From positions 1-38,353 of the forward strand of contig WFPM01000169.1 of NCBI GenBank assembly GCA_015487635.1: a stretch of DNA of 38,353 nt, in the 5' to 3' direction. The notes beneath the pieces are model-generated. The model searched no databases and had not been told where the DNA came from. It saw only the letters and a program-made list of their open reading frames with translations. This DNA is from Rhodothermus sp. Its GTDB lineage: Bacteria > Bacteroidota > Rhodothermia > Rhodothermales > Rhodothermaceae. Positions 1 through 8,197 of this stretch are shown one piece after another (position 1 is the first letter of the stretch; each line of letters starts with the position of its first letter). The translations under genes were made by a program, and so were the position numbers.

Positions 1-775
1 GCTGCAGCAGGTGCCAGAGGGTGGGCAGGTCGAGGCCGTTGAGGCCGGTGCGCAGGCGCAGCGTGCACCAGAAGTCCAGCGCCAGCATTTGCACAAAGTG
101 GATCGGCACGGCGATCCAGAACGAGCGGCAGCGCCACACGAGCGCGCCCAGCAGCAGTCCGCCGGGAATCGACAGCAGCGCTTCGGCCGTAGGCTTGTTG
201 AAGTGCAGCGCGGCAAAGGGAAGCATCTGTACGAAGATCGCGTAGAGGCCCAGCGCCGGAGCTGTGCCGAATAGCACGAAGCCCCGCCATAGGTATTCCC
301 AGCCGATCCAGTACACCAGAAACAGCAGTTCGTAGAGCAGAAACATGCCCCAGTCGTGGACGACGGCCCGCAGACGCGGATTGATGGCCTGGAAAGCCGG
401 ATCGGCCGAAAGCACCCAGGTGCCGATCAGCACCACGGGCACGTAGAACGCCAGCGCGATCAGCCCGAAACGCAGGTCGCCTGCACCCAATCCGATCTCG
501 GCGGCGCGGCGTCGGAAGCCCAGCCGAAGCAGCAACACCGGCACGCCGAAGCCCAGCACGCCCTGCAGGACGGTCCACCACACCCAGGCTGCCAGCGGTG
601 TGGTCGGCAGGGTCAGCGCCGGTGCCAGCGTCTCAAGGTAGAACGTGCGGCGGCCGACGCGCAGTTGCAGGTAGGCGAGCAGGGGTGCGGCCACCAAAAC
701 CACGACGGCCTGACGGTCGAGCTGCTGCAGCGCCCGCCGCAGGCGGTAAATCTCCGAGGCGAAGCGACCGCTCAT
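1..775 (-). CDS. CPBP-family intramembrane protease-like protein (3' end outside window)
   Basis: The first 258 codons are inside the window; the C-terminus runs off the left edge. The protein has several hydrophobic segments (about residues 22-36, 62-86, 104-122, 143-158, 172-190 and 202-216). Three short motifs match the CPBP (Rce1/Abi-like) membrane metal-independent protease fold: W-E-Y-L-W-R-G at 159-165, a conserved Phe and His in A-A-L-H-F-N-K at 188-194, and I-H-F-V-Q at 225-229. The usual first motif is E-E-x-x-x-R; here the first Glu is Trp (W159) while E160 and R164 remain. Its ATG overlaps the stop of the upstream S9 peptidase as ATGA (772-775), so translation is probably coupled. 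The substrate is unknown; many family members process or protect against peptides. The family call is fairly safe, but catalytic activity is uncertain. Confidence 0.75.
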   Translation of the reverse strand, partial: MSGRFASEIYRLRRALQQLDRQAVVVLVAAPLLAYLQLRVGRRTFYLETLAPALTLPTTPLAAWVWWTVLQGVLGFGVPVLLLRLGFRRRAAEIGLGAGDLRFGLIALAFYVPVVLIGTWVLSADPAFQAINPRLRAVVHDWGMFLLYELLFLVYWIGWEYLWRGFVLFGTAPALGLYAIFVQMLPFAALHFNKPTAEALLSIPGGLLLGALVWRCRSFWIAVPIHFVQMLALDFWCTLRLRTGLNGLDLPTLWHLLQ

Positions 776-3075
776 TCCGAGGCCGGAGGCGTTTCGGCCG
801 GCAGATAGCGCATGAAAAACTCATAAATCCGCAGGATGCGGTCCATGCGGCGTTTCGGATCGCCTGAGCGCGACAGCTCGTGTCCTTCATCCGGATAGCG
901 CACGTACTCGACGGGCCGGCCCAGGATTTTCAGGCTTTTGTAGAGCATTTCACTCTGGATGACGCCGGTGCGCAGGTCCCGGTCGCTGTGCATGATCAAC
1001 AGGGGCGTGCGGATCTGGTGCACCCAGGTGATCGGCGAATTGTACAGGATGACCTCGCGCACCGAGACCGTGTCGCCCTGCAGCAGGGCGGGCGTTTCCC
1101 GATCCCACGGGTAGCCGCCGAAGTGCCAGGGTACGAGCCGCCAGGCGTTCCCCTCGCCCAGGAACGTCTGCAGGTCGTAGACGCCGCGCTGGGCCACGGC
1201 CGCTTTGAAGCGATGGTCATGCGCTACGATCCAGGCCGTCAGGTAGCCCGCATAGGAGCCGCCGGTCACCACCTGACGTTCCGGATCGATCCACGGCAGG
1301 CGGGCCGCCGCACGGGCCACGGCCAGCACGTCGCCAGCTGGCCCGTCGCCCCAGTCCTGATAGTTGGCCCGACGGAAGGCACGGCCGTAGCCCCCCGAGC
1401 CACGCGGGTTCGAGAACACGACGGCGAAGCCCTTGCTCGCAAAGAACTGGAATTCGTGCCACATGGTGGCTTCGCCCGGCCCCCACATGGCCGCCGGACC
1501 GCCGTGGATCTCCAGTAGCATGGGGTAGCGCCGGCCCTTCTCGAAAAAGGCCGGTTTCATCACCCAGTACTGGATCTCCAGTGTGTCGCGCTTGAGCGTG
1601 AACGCTTCGGGTCGGCTCAGCCGCTTCGTACGCAGCCAGGAAGCATTGTGCTCGGTGAGGCGACGGGGGTGCTTGAAGGCCAGGTCGGCCGCGTAGAGTT
1701 CGTACGGATTTGTCGGTTCGGTGAGCACGTAGTAGACGGTGGCTTCACTCAGGTCGTAGTCGCGCACGCCTTTATCGTAGTCGAGCAGGCGCTCAATCTT
1801 CGGCCGCAGGCGCACCACCTCGTCGGCGGTGAAGCGGGCGCGTGAGGCGGTGGTGTCCGGTGCCGTTGCCTCCGAGGGTCGCGGCGGATGCAGCTCGAAG
1901 AACGGGATGCGATAGAGCGGAAAGCCGCCGTTCGAGGGCGCCACGAAGTACAGGTAGCGCATGTCGGGCGCCCATTTCAGGTTGCGCACCGAGCGGTCGA
2001 AGTGCAACGTGAGCAGCTCGGGCGGGCGGCGCCCGTCGAGGCGAAACAGACCGATCTCGGTCTGGGCGTAGCCCGAGTCGGCCAGCGGCACGGCCAGAAA
2101 GGCAATCCACTGGCCATCGGGGGACGGCGTGGGTGCAAAGAGCGCATAGCCGTCGATGTGGAGCAGCAGGTTGATGCGACTGGTGTCGACGTCGATCAAG
2201 TAGAGGTCGCCACCGCGCGTGCGGTCCGGGTGACGGGTGGAGTCGAGTAGCGCGGCGGCCACAATCTGTTGGCCGTGCGGCAGCCATTCCGCGCCGGAGA
2301 ACGAGAAGAAGCCATGCGTCAGCGCCCGGGGCTTTGCGCCGGGGCGCGGTTCGACGACGTACAAGTGCTGAAAGCGCAACTGGGGCTGCAGCGACTGCTC
2401 GCCCTGAAAGTCGAGTCGATGGAAGACGCGCGGGTTGCCGCGGGCTTCGTTGCGGGCCAGCCAGGCGCGGATTTCGGCGAGCGAGCCGTCGGGGTTCGGG
2501 CGGGCGCCGGCCGTGTCGGCTGCGGTGCGGGCCGGTCGTTCGTCGGGCCAGGGCGGGGAGCCTTCGGCGCGGCGCACCTCTTTTTCCGAAAGCGTGGCAG
2601 TAAAGAGCAGCAGCGAGCCGTCCGGGCGCCAGCGTGGCCGACGGGCCCCGTAGCGAAAGTCGGTGAGCTGCTCGGCCTCGCCGCCGAAGAGCGGCATCAG
2701 GAAAAGCTGGGGCTTCCCGTTAACCGGTCGGACAAAGGCGAGGCGATCGCTTTCCGGATGCCAGGCCGGCTGGCTAGCCGTTCGGTCGCCGTGCGTGTAG
2801 GCGCGGGGTGGCATGCTTCCGTCGGTGGGCACCAGATACAGGTGCGTGCGGTAGGCGTAGCGCACGTCGGGTTCGGTCTCGACGGTGTCGATCTGGCGCA
2901 CGATATAGGCGAGCCAGCGGCCATCGGGCGAGACGGTTGGACTTTCGAGCTGGCGAATGCGCAGCAAGTCGGTGACTGTGATCGGCTCGTGGCCGTTCTG
3001 GGCCAACGCCGACAGAACCAGCAGACCCGGGGTCAGTCCGCAGATGAACAGCACGCGCAGAAAAAGACCTCGCAT
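772..3075 (-). CDS. Secreted S9-family prolyl-oligopeptidase-type serine peptidase
   Basis: A 767-residue alpha/beta-hydrolase peptidase of the dipeptidyl-peptidase IV / acylaminoacyl-peptidase group. The start is placed at the ATG at 3075 because it begins directly with a signal peptide (M-R-G-L-F-L-R... to about A-L-A-Q); an in-frame extension to 3192 would put 39 unlikely residues in front. The N-terminal half (about 40-440) is a WD/TolB-like propeller with repeated S-P-D-G-x-W and W-x-P-D/E-S-type strands. The C-terminal hydrolase domain has the nucleophile elbow G-G-S-Y-A-G-Y with Ser607, an acid in S-D-R-D (Asp700 most likely) and the catalytic His732 in D-E-G-H. It should cleave short peptides, often after Pro, in the periplasm or outside. 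It is the first gene of a two-gene unit with the CPBP protein downstream. Confidence 0.93.
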   Translation of the reverse strand: MRGLFLRVLFICGLTPGLLVLSALAQNGHEPITVTDLLRIRQLESPTVSPDGRWLAYIVRQIDTVETEPDVRYAYRTHLYLVPTDGSMPPRAYTHGDRTASQPAWHPESDRLAFVRPVNGKPQLFLMPLFGGEAEQLTDFRYGARRPRWRPDGSLLLFTATLSEKEVRRAEGSPPWPDERPARTAADTAGARPNPDGSLAEIRAWLARNEARGNPRVFHRLDFQGEQSLQPQLRFQHLYVVEPRPGAKPRALTHGFFSFSGAEWLPHGQQIVAAALLDSTRHPDRTRGGDLYLIDVDTSRINLLLHIDGYALFAPTPSPDGQWIAFLAVPLADSGYAQTEIGLFRLDGRRPPELLTLHFDRSVRNLKWAPDMRYLYFVAPSNGGFPLYRIPFFELHPPRPSEATAPDTTASRARFTADEVVRLRPKIERLLDYDKGVRDYDLSEATVYYVLTEPTNPYELYAADLAFKHPRRLTEHNASWLRTKRLSRPEAFTLKRDTLEIQYWVMKPAFFEKGRRYPMLLEIHGGPAAMWGPGEATMWHEFQFFASKGFAVVFSNPRGSGGYGRAFRRANYQDWGDGPAGDVLAVARAAARLPWIDPERQVVTGGSYAGYLTAWIVAHDHRFKAAVAQRGVYDLQTFLGEGNAWRLVPWHFGGYPWDRETPALLQGDTVSVREVILYNSPITWVHQIRTPLLIMHSDRDLRTGVIQSEMLYKSLKILGRPVEYVRYPDEGHELSRSGDPKRRMDRILRIYEFFMRYLPAETPPASE

Positions 3076-3501
3076 GGCCACAGGGGTTGTCCGCCGGCAA
3101 AACATTCCACAGCGCTTTGAAAGATACGAATTGACGAGACGGCTGCGAAGTATCGAGAGCTTCGAACACCGAAAAAGCGAGAGCACGGTCACGCCCTTAA
3201 ATATAGTCGGTAGCGGCCGGCAAGATCACGAAGCCAGGGCACCGGTCATTCAAAAAAACGGCAGATACCGCTTTTGTCGGCGTGAAGCATAGAGGGCGGG
3301 TTCCTGCCCGCGTTGTGCTTCGGAGTCTTGGTGTGTTTTTTCTGGATTCGGGGGACGTTGTCTGAGGTATCCGTCAGGGGCGGTCTGTAGGGCAGCGTAG
3401 TTATGCTGCTGACACCTTGCATCTGAGGCAAATGTCCGGATACGTGCTAAAGCCGGTTTTGCCGGCCGCGGTCATCCCTACAGGCGTATTGTCAGGAGAC
3501 C
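3076..3501. other. Intergenic region between the PII-like gene and the S9 peptidase gene
   Basis: No convincing gene is seen in these 426 bases. It should hold the promoter of the minus-strand peptidase gene. An AT-rich patch at 3198-3205 reads TATATTTA on the minus strand and could be a -10 (or a Bacteroidota-type -7) element, but a good partner element is lacking. A small perfect inverted repeat, GCGGG-TTCCTG-CCCGC, lies near 3297-3312, and a CCGG-TTTTG-CCGG hairpin lies near 3452-3466, close to the end of the PII-like gene. Either could act as a weak transcription stop; neither has a clean T tract. Confidence 0.4.
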
Positions 3502-3846
3502 TCACAGGGCGGCCTGACCGCGCTCACCTGTCGAGATGCGCACGGCATCCTCCACCGGGAGCACGAAGATTTTTCCGTCTCCACGAAGGCCGGTGTGGGC
3601 AGCCTGCTGGATGGTCTGCACTACCTGTTCGGCAAGTTCGTCCCGGCAGAAAATTTCCAGGCGTACGTGCCGGATAAAATCGACCACTTCGGCCGGGGAG
3701 GCCGGGGGGGTATCCTGGCGGAACCACCCCCGGCCAAAGCCTTCCACGTTGCTGATGCTCAGGCCGGTAAGGCCACGCACGCGGTGCAGCGCAAGGACAA
3801 CAGCCTGTAGTTTGTGCGGCTTGATGTAGGCATAGACCAGCTTCAT
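3502..3846 (-). CDS. PII-like signalling protein of the metal-efflux-associated type
   Basis: A 114-residue GlnB/GlnK-superfamily protein. The N-terminus M-K-L-V-Y-A-Y-I-K-P-H-K matches the first PII strand and the I-K-P signature, and the C-terminal signature T-G-L-R-G-D-G-K-I-F-V-L-P followed by R-I-S-T-G-E is nearly canonical, so the B- and C-loop phosphate/nucleotide-binding parts are intact. The T-loop region (about residues 33-54) is unlike nitrogen PII proteins: the uridylylated Tyr and the R-G-A-E-Y stretch are absent. The ATG at 3846 overlaps the stop of the RND pump gene as ATGA, so it is the last cistron of the efflux operon. Such PII-like proteins next to CusA/CzcA pumps have been described as a separate group (PII-NG). 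By inference it senses nucleotide or metal state and acts on the pump, not on nitrogen metabolism. Confidence 0.88.
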   Translation of the reverse strand: MKLVYAYIKPHKLQAVVLALHRVRGLTGLSISNVEGFGRGWFRQDTPPASPAEVVDFIRHVRLEIFCRDELAEQVVQTIQQAAHTGLRGDGKIFVLPVEDAVRISTGERGQAAL

Positions 3847-6800
3847 AGGGCGTCCGGTTTGGGTTGATCGTATGGCAGACGAATCGCGAACCACTTATAC
3901 AGGGCGGGTAGCACCAGCAGCGTCAGGATGGTAGAGGTGAACAGCCCGCCCACCACGACGGTGGCCAGCGGTCGTTGGACCTCGGCGCCGGTTCCCTGGG
4001 AGAATAGCAGCGGAAACAGGCCCAGTGAGGTGGTCAGGGCGGTCATGAGCACCGGCCGCAGACGAAGGAGGGCGCCCTGAATGGCTGCCCGATCAACCGA
4101 CCACCCGTCTCGAATGAGCTGGTTGATGTAAGATACCAGCACGAGGCCATTTTCCAGTGCAATCCCAAAGAGTGCAATGAAGCCCACCGAAGCGGGCACC
4201 GATAGATGCTGGCCGGTCAGCCACAGTCCCAGAATCCCGCCCACCAGGGCCAGCGGAATGTTCAGGATGATCAGCGCAGCATTGCGCACCGAGTTGAACG
4301 TGCTGTAAAGCAGCACCAGGACGATCAGCAGCGTAATGGGAATGACAAGCATCAGGCGCCGGTTAGCCTGCTGCTGCAATTCGAACTGGCCCCCCCAGGT
4401 AATGAAATAGCCGGGCGGCAGAGTAATCCGCTCGCGGATTGCCCGCTGGGCTTCGGCCACAAAGGAGCCGATATCCCGCCCTTCTACGTTGAGCTGGATC
4501 GTGATAAAGCGCTGCAGATCCTCACGGGTAATCTGACGCGGGCCGATGACCTCTTCCACCTGAGCCAGTTCGGCCAGCGGTACCTGGATGCCGCCGGGTG
4601 CCGGAATCAGCAGCTGTCGGATCTGTTCCGGCGTTGAACGAAATGGTTCCTGGTAGCGGACGTAAATGGGAAAACGCCGCACGCCTTCGAAGACCAGTCC
4701 GGCTTCGACGCCCCCGATGGCGGCTTCAACCGTTCGCTGCACATCGGCCACGTTGATGCCATAGCGCGCAATAGCGTCGCGGTCCACGACAATCCGAATC
4801 TGGGGCGTGCCGGTAATCTGATCGGCCTGAACGTCGCGCGCGCCCTCAATGGTCTGGAGGACGGCCACGATCTCGTCGGCCTTCTCCTTGAGCGTTTCCA
4901 GGTCGTCGCCAAAGAGCTTGACCGCCAGTTCGGCACGGACGCCTTCGAGCAGCTCGTCGACGGTCATCTGGATGGGCTGGGTAAAATTGGTCAACACGCC
5001 CGGCAGCGTACCCAGCTCCTCACGGATAAGTGCCAGCAGGGCCTCCTGGTTGTCTACCCGCCATTCATCACGGTCTTTCAGCAGGATGTACATTTCGGCC
5101 GAGTTGATGGGGTCGCTGTGGGCGCCGACTTCGCCCCGGCCGATTCGGGTAACGACGCCGATTACTTCGGGGATTTGCATCAGGCGGCGCTCGACCCGTT
5201 GCGTGGTAGCTTTGGCTTCCGTCAGGGAGATGGAAGGTGCCATGGTCAAGCGAAGCACAATGGTCCCTTCCTGGAGCGTGGGCGTGAACTCACTGCCCAG
5301 GAAAGGAAACGCCGTAGCCCCCAGCAGCAATAACCCACCGGCCAGTCCGATGGCCCAGGTACGTCGCTGGACAAAGAACGTGACCATCGGACGATAATAG
5401 TGGAGCAAACGCTGAATCACGCGTTCTCCGATGGGGGTGCGTTGGGTGGCGGTGCGACGCATGAACAGACTGGAGAGTACAGGCGCAACCACCAGCGCAA
5501 AAACCAGCGAGCCGAACATGGCCAGCGCGGTGGTATAGGCCAGCGGCCGGAACGTTTTGCCTTCGACGCCCTGCAGGGTAAACAGCGGTAGAAAAACGAT
5601 GACGATAATGGCAATGGCGAATGCCACCGGACGGGCCACTTCCAGACAGGCACGGGCGACCACATGCAGCCGGGGTTCGTCCGGCGCTGCATTGCGCAGG
5701 TGGCGGTCAACGTTTTCGACCATCACAATGGCCCCATCGACCATCATGCCGATGGCAATGGCCAGGCCACCCAGCGACATCAAATTGGCCGAGATGTCCA
5801 GCTGACCCATGAAAAGCGTGGCCAGCAGCACCGAAAAGGGAATGGAAAGCGCTACGACGATGCTGGGACGCCAGGAGCCCAGAAAGGCAACCAGTATCAG
5901 AATAACCAGCAGAATGCCCTGCCAGAGGGCATTGGTGACGGTGGAAACGGCCGCTTCGACGAGGGTCTTCTGTTCATAATAGGGCACGATCCGAATACCC
6001 GGTGGGAGTACCCCTTCGATCTGTTCCAGCTTTTCTTCCACGCGGGCGATTACCGTCGAAGCGTTGGTGCCGTACAATTTGATTACCATCCCGGCGACCA
6101 CCTCTTCTTCGCCGTTGCGCGTCTGCAACCCCCGGCGAATGGCACCGCCGATTTCCACGCGGGCAAGGTCGCGCACATAGATCGGCGTACCATCGACGGT
6201 TTTGACCACAATGTTCTCGATGTCCGAAATGCCGGTGACCAGTCCTTCAGAGCGGATGACGAACTGCTCCCCGTTGCGCTCAATAAACTGGGCTCCGACG
6301 TTCAGGTTATTTGCCTCGATGGCTTCAACCAGTTCGGCCATCGTGACGCCGTAGCGCAACAGGGCATTCGGGTCCACATTGACCTGAAACTGGCGCTCGA
6401 AACCACCGATGCCGAGTACTTCGGTGACCCCCGGCACCGATTCCAGCATGGGTTTGATAACCCAGTCCTGGATGGTGCGGAGCTCTTCCAGGGAATAGCG
6501 TCCGGTCGTATCCTCCAGATAATAGAACAGGACCAAGCCCATGCCAGTAGAGATCGGTCCCATCTGGGGTTCGCCAAACCCCGGTGGGATCTGCTCCCGC
6601 ACTTCCTGCAGGCGTTCGCCGACTACCTGGCGGGCAAAGTAGATGTCCGTACCGTCCTCAAAATAGATGTTGACGACCGAGAGGCCGAAGTTGGAGACCG
6701 AGCGGATCTGCTTGAGGCGGGGCAGTCCGCTCATGGCCCGTTCGATCGGATAGGTAACATACTGTTCAACTTCCTGGGGTGCCAGGCCTCGGGTTACCGT

Positions 6801-6947
6801 AAACACCTGCACCAGGGAAGGCGAGACGTCCGGGAAGGCATCGACAGGCAGGCGCGTGTAGGCGTACCAGCCGGCACCCATAACCAGCAGGCCCAGTGAA
6901 AGGACCAGCAGGCGATTCCGCAGGGCAAAATCTATCAGCTTACGCAT
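3843..6947 (-). CDS. czcA: Heavy-metal efflux RND pump, CzcA/CusA family
   Basis: A 1034-residue proton-driven inner-membrane pump of the heavy-metal RND group. It has the duplicated RND plan: one TM near the N-terminus (10-30), a large periplasmic loop, TM bundle about 340-490, a second periplasmic loop and a final TM bundle about 865-1020. The TM4 segment (391-412) contains D404-G-A and E411-N, the D-G-A-x-x-x-x-E-N signature; the upstream Asp present in CzcA (D-F-G) is Ala here, as in CusA. The start of the second periplasmic domain (E-F-T-P-T-L-Q-E-G) is typical of the family. Substrate choice between Co/Zn/Cd and Cu/Ag cannot be decided by eye because features of both are mixed. It follows the adaptor gene by 31 bases and overlaps the PII-like gene by 4. 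The czcA symbol is a family label. Confidence 0.94.
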   Translation of the reverse strand: MRKLIDFALRNRLLVLSLGLLVMGAGWYAYTRLPVDAFPDVSPSLVQVFTVTRGLAPQEVEQYVTYPIERAMSGLPRLKQIRSVSNFGLSVVNIYFEDGTDIYFARQVVGERLQEVREQIPPGFGEPQMGPISTGMGLVLFYYLEDTTGRYSLEELRTIQDWVIKPMLESVPGVTEVLGIGGFERQFQVNVDPNALLRYGVTMAELVEAIEANNLNVGAQFIERNGEQFVIRSEGLVTGISDIENIVVKTVDGTPIYVRDLARVEIGGAIRRGLQTRNGEEEVVAGMVIKLYGTNASTVIARVEEKLEQIEGVLPPGIRIVPYYEQKTLVEAAVSTVTNALWQGILLVILILVAFLGSWRPSIVVALSIPFSVLLATLFMGQLDISANLMSLGGLAIAIGMMVDGAIVMVENVDRHLRNAAPDEPRLHVVARACLEVARPVAFAIAIIVIVFLPLFTLQGVEGKTFRPLAYTTALAMFGSLVFALVVAPVLSSLFMRRTATQRTPIGERVIQRLLHYYRPMVTFFVQRRTWAIGLAGGLLLLGATAFPFLGSEFTPTLQEGTIVLRLTMAPSISLTEAKATTQRVERRLMQIPEVIGVVTRIGRGEVGAHSDPINSAEMYILLKDRDEWRVDNQEALLALIREELGTLPGVLTNFTQPIQMTVDELLEGVRAELAVKLFGDDLETLKEKADEIVAVLQTIEGARDVQADQITGTPQIRIVVDRDAIARYGINVADVQRTVEAAIGGVEAGLVFEGVRRFPIYVRYQEPFRSTPEQIRQLLIPAPGGIQVPLAELAQVEEVIGPRQITREDLQRFITIQLNVEGRDIGSFVAEAQRAIRERITLPPGYFITWGGQFELQQQANRRLMLVIPITLLIVLVLLYSTFNSVRNAALIILNIPLALVGGILGLWLTGQHLSVPASVGFIALFGIALENGLVLVSYINQLIRDGWSVDRAAIQGALLRLRPVLMTALTTSLGLFPLLFSQGTGAEVQRPLATVVVGGLFTSTILTLLVLPALYKWFAIRLPYDQPKPDAL

Positions 6948-6978
6948 GGCTTACTCTGGTCAGCGCGTGGAACGTGGG

Positions 6979-8178
6979 TCAATGACCGTGGCCTTCGCCG
7001 ATTTCTTCTTTTTCCAGCTCAGCTTTCAGGGTAAAGGCGCCCTGGACTACAACCGGCTCGCCAGGAGCCAGGCCGTCGGCAATGGCCACGAGGCTGTCGG
7101 TTTCCGCTGCAATCTGGATACGGCGCGGGACAAACCCTTCTGGTGTGGGCACAAAGACGATTGGATGGTCGTCCATCGTCTGAACGGCTGAGCTGGGTAC
7201 GACCACCTCGTAAGCCCGACGTTCGATCACAATCTGGCCGGTGACGAACAGGCCAGGCTTCCAGCGGTCATGGGGATTGGGAAGCACCACACGGGCCAAC
7301 CCGGTGCGTCGGTCTTCCTCTACCAGAGGCTGCACATAGGAGATGATTCCTTCTTCCTGATGGTCCAGGCCGACGATGGTAACCCGCTGGCCTTCCCGAA
7401 TGCGGACCAGGTCCTGCTGATAGATCGACAGATCGACCCAGACGGTGGACAGATCGGCCACCGTGAAAACCGTGGTGAAGGCTTCGACGGCTTCTCCCTG
7501 AACAATGTGTTTGGCCACCACGGTACCCCGGATAGGGGCGCGTAGCTGATAAACCCGCAACAGACTGTCGGGCTGATTAGGCAGGGCGGCAATGTAGCGG
7601 CGGGAGAAGCCGAGGGCCAGCAGTTTCTGCGCAGCCGAGCGCAGCGCAATCTGTGCTTCGGCCAGGGCCTGGCGAGCTTCCAGGTACTCCTGCTCGGAGG
7701 AGACCTTCTCGCGATACAGGCGGGCTTCGCGCTCGTAGGTGGCCTGGGCCAGCTCCAGGCGAGCCAGGGCATCCAGGTAGTTGGCCTTCAGTTCGGCCAG
7801 CTCCCGGCTTTCAAGAACGGCCATGAGCTGCCCGGCTTCGACCCGGTCGCCCAGGGAAACGTACACTTCCTGAACGATGCCGGACAGTCGGGGCACAACG
7901 TGCGCGAAGCGGTCTTCGTTGACCCGTACCTCACCCGGAAAGGTTTTGGTGAAGGCCAGTGTGCCCGGGCCGGCCGTATCGACAACAATTGCAAAATCCT
8001 CCAGGTCGACAGCTTCAAGACGGACCGCTTCAAGATGCTCCGTCTCTGCTTCTGTCTCCGTTTCAGGTTTGGCAGAAGGAGGTGGGGGATCGGCATCGCC
8101 TGCCTGGCATCCCAATACCCAGAGCGTCAGGCCAAGGCCCAACAGCGGAAAAGCGAGCCGTTTATAGTGGATCCTCAT
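6979..8178 (-). CDS. Periplasmic adaptor lipoprotein of the metal RND efflux system (CzcB/CusB family)
   Basis: A 399-residue membrane-fusion protein linking the RND pump to the outer-membrane channel. The signal ends in a lipobox (W-V-L-G-C at about residues 20-24), so it is a lipoprotein. An acidic Thr/Glu linker (about 37-50) follows. The barrel-sandwich/lipoyl half-motif is seen around G-I-V-Q-E-V-Y-V-S-L-G-D-R-V-E-A-G (about 100-116) and its partner L-R-A-P-I-R-G-T-V-V, flanking a coiled-coil hairpin rich in Ala, Glu and Leu (about 130-195). Beta-barrel and membrane-proximal domains follow. The C-terminus ends E-G-H-G-H, a small His cluster common in metal adaptors. It lies 19 bases downstream of the TolC-type gene and 31 upstream of the pump. 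Confidence 0.92.
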   Translation of the reverse strand: MRIHYKRLAFPLLGLGLTLWVLGCQAGDADPPPPSAKPETETEAETEHLEAVRLEAVDLEDFAIVVDTAGPGTLAFTKTFPGEVRVNEDRFAHVVPRLSGIVQEVYVSLGDRVEAGQLMAVLESRELAELKANYLDALARLELAQATYEREARLYREKVSSEQEYLEARQALAEAQIALRSAAQKLLALGFSRRYIAALPNQPDSLLRVYQLRAPIRGTVVAKHIVQGEAVEAFTTVFTVADLSTVWVDLSIYQQDLVRIREGQRVTIVGLDHQEEGIISYVQPLVEEDRRTGLARVVLPNPHDRWKPGLFVTGQIVIERRAYEVVVPSSAVQTMDDHPIVFVPTPEGFVPRRIQIAAETDSLVAIADGLAPGEPVVVQGAFTLKAELEKEEIGEGHGH

Positions 8179-8197
8179 GGCGTTTCTCTCAATTCGT

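Noticed and set aside
3076-3192. N-terminal extension of the S9 peptidase to an upstream in-frame start
   Set aside because: The extension would bury the signal peptide behind 39 residues; the ATG at 3075 gives a normal exported N-terminus.
5664-6899. A 411-codon plus-strand frame opposite the RND pump gene
   Set aside because: It mirrors the pump gene and shows no domain; the pump reading is certain.
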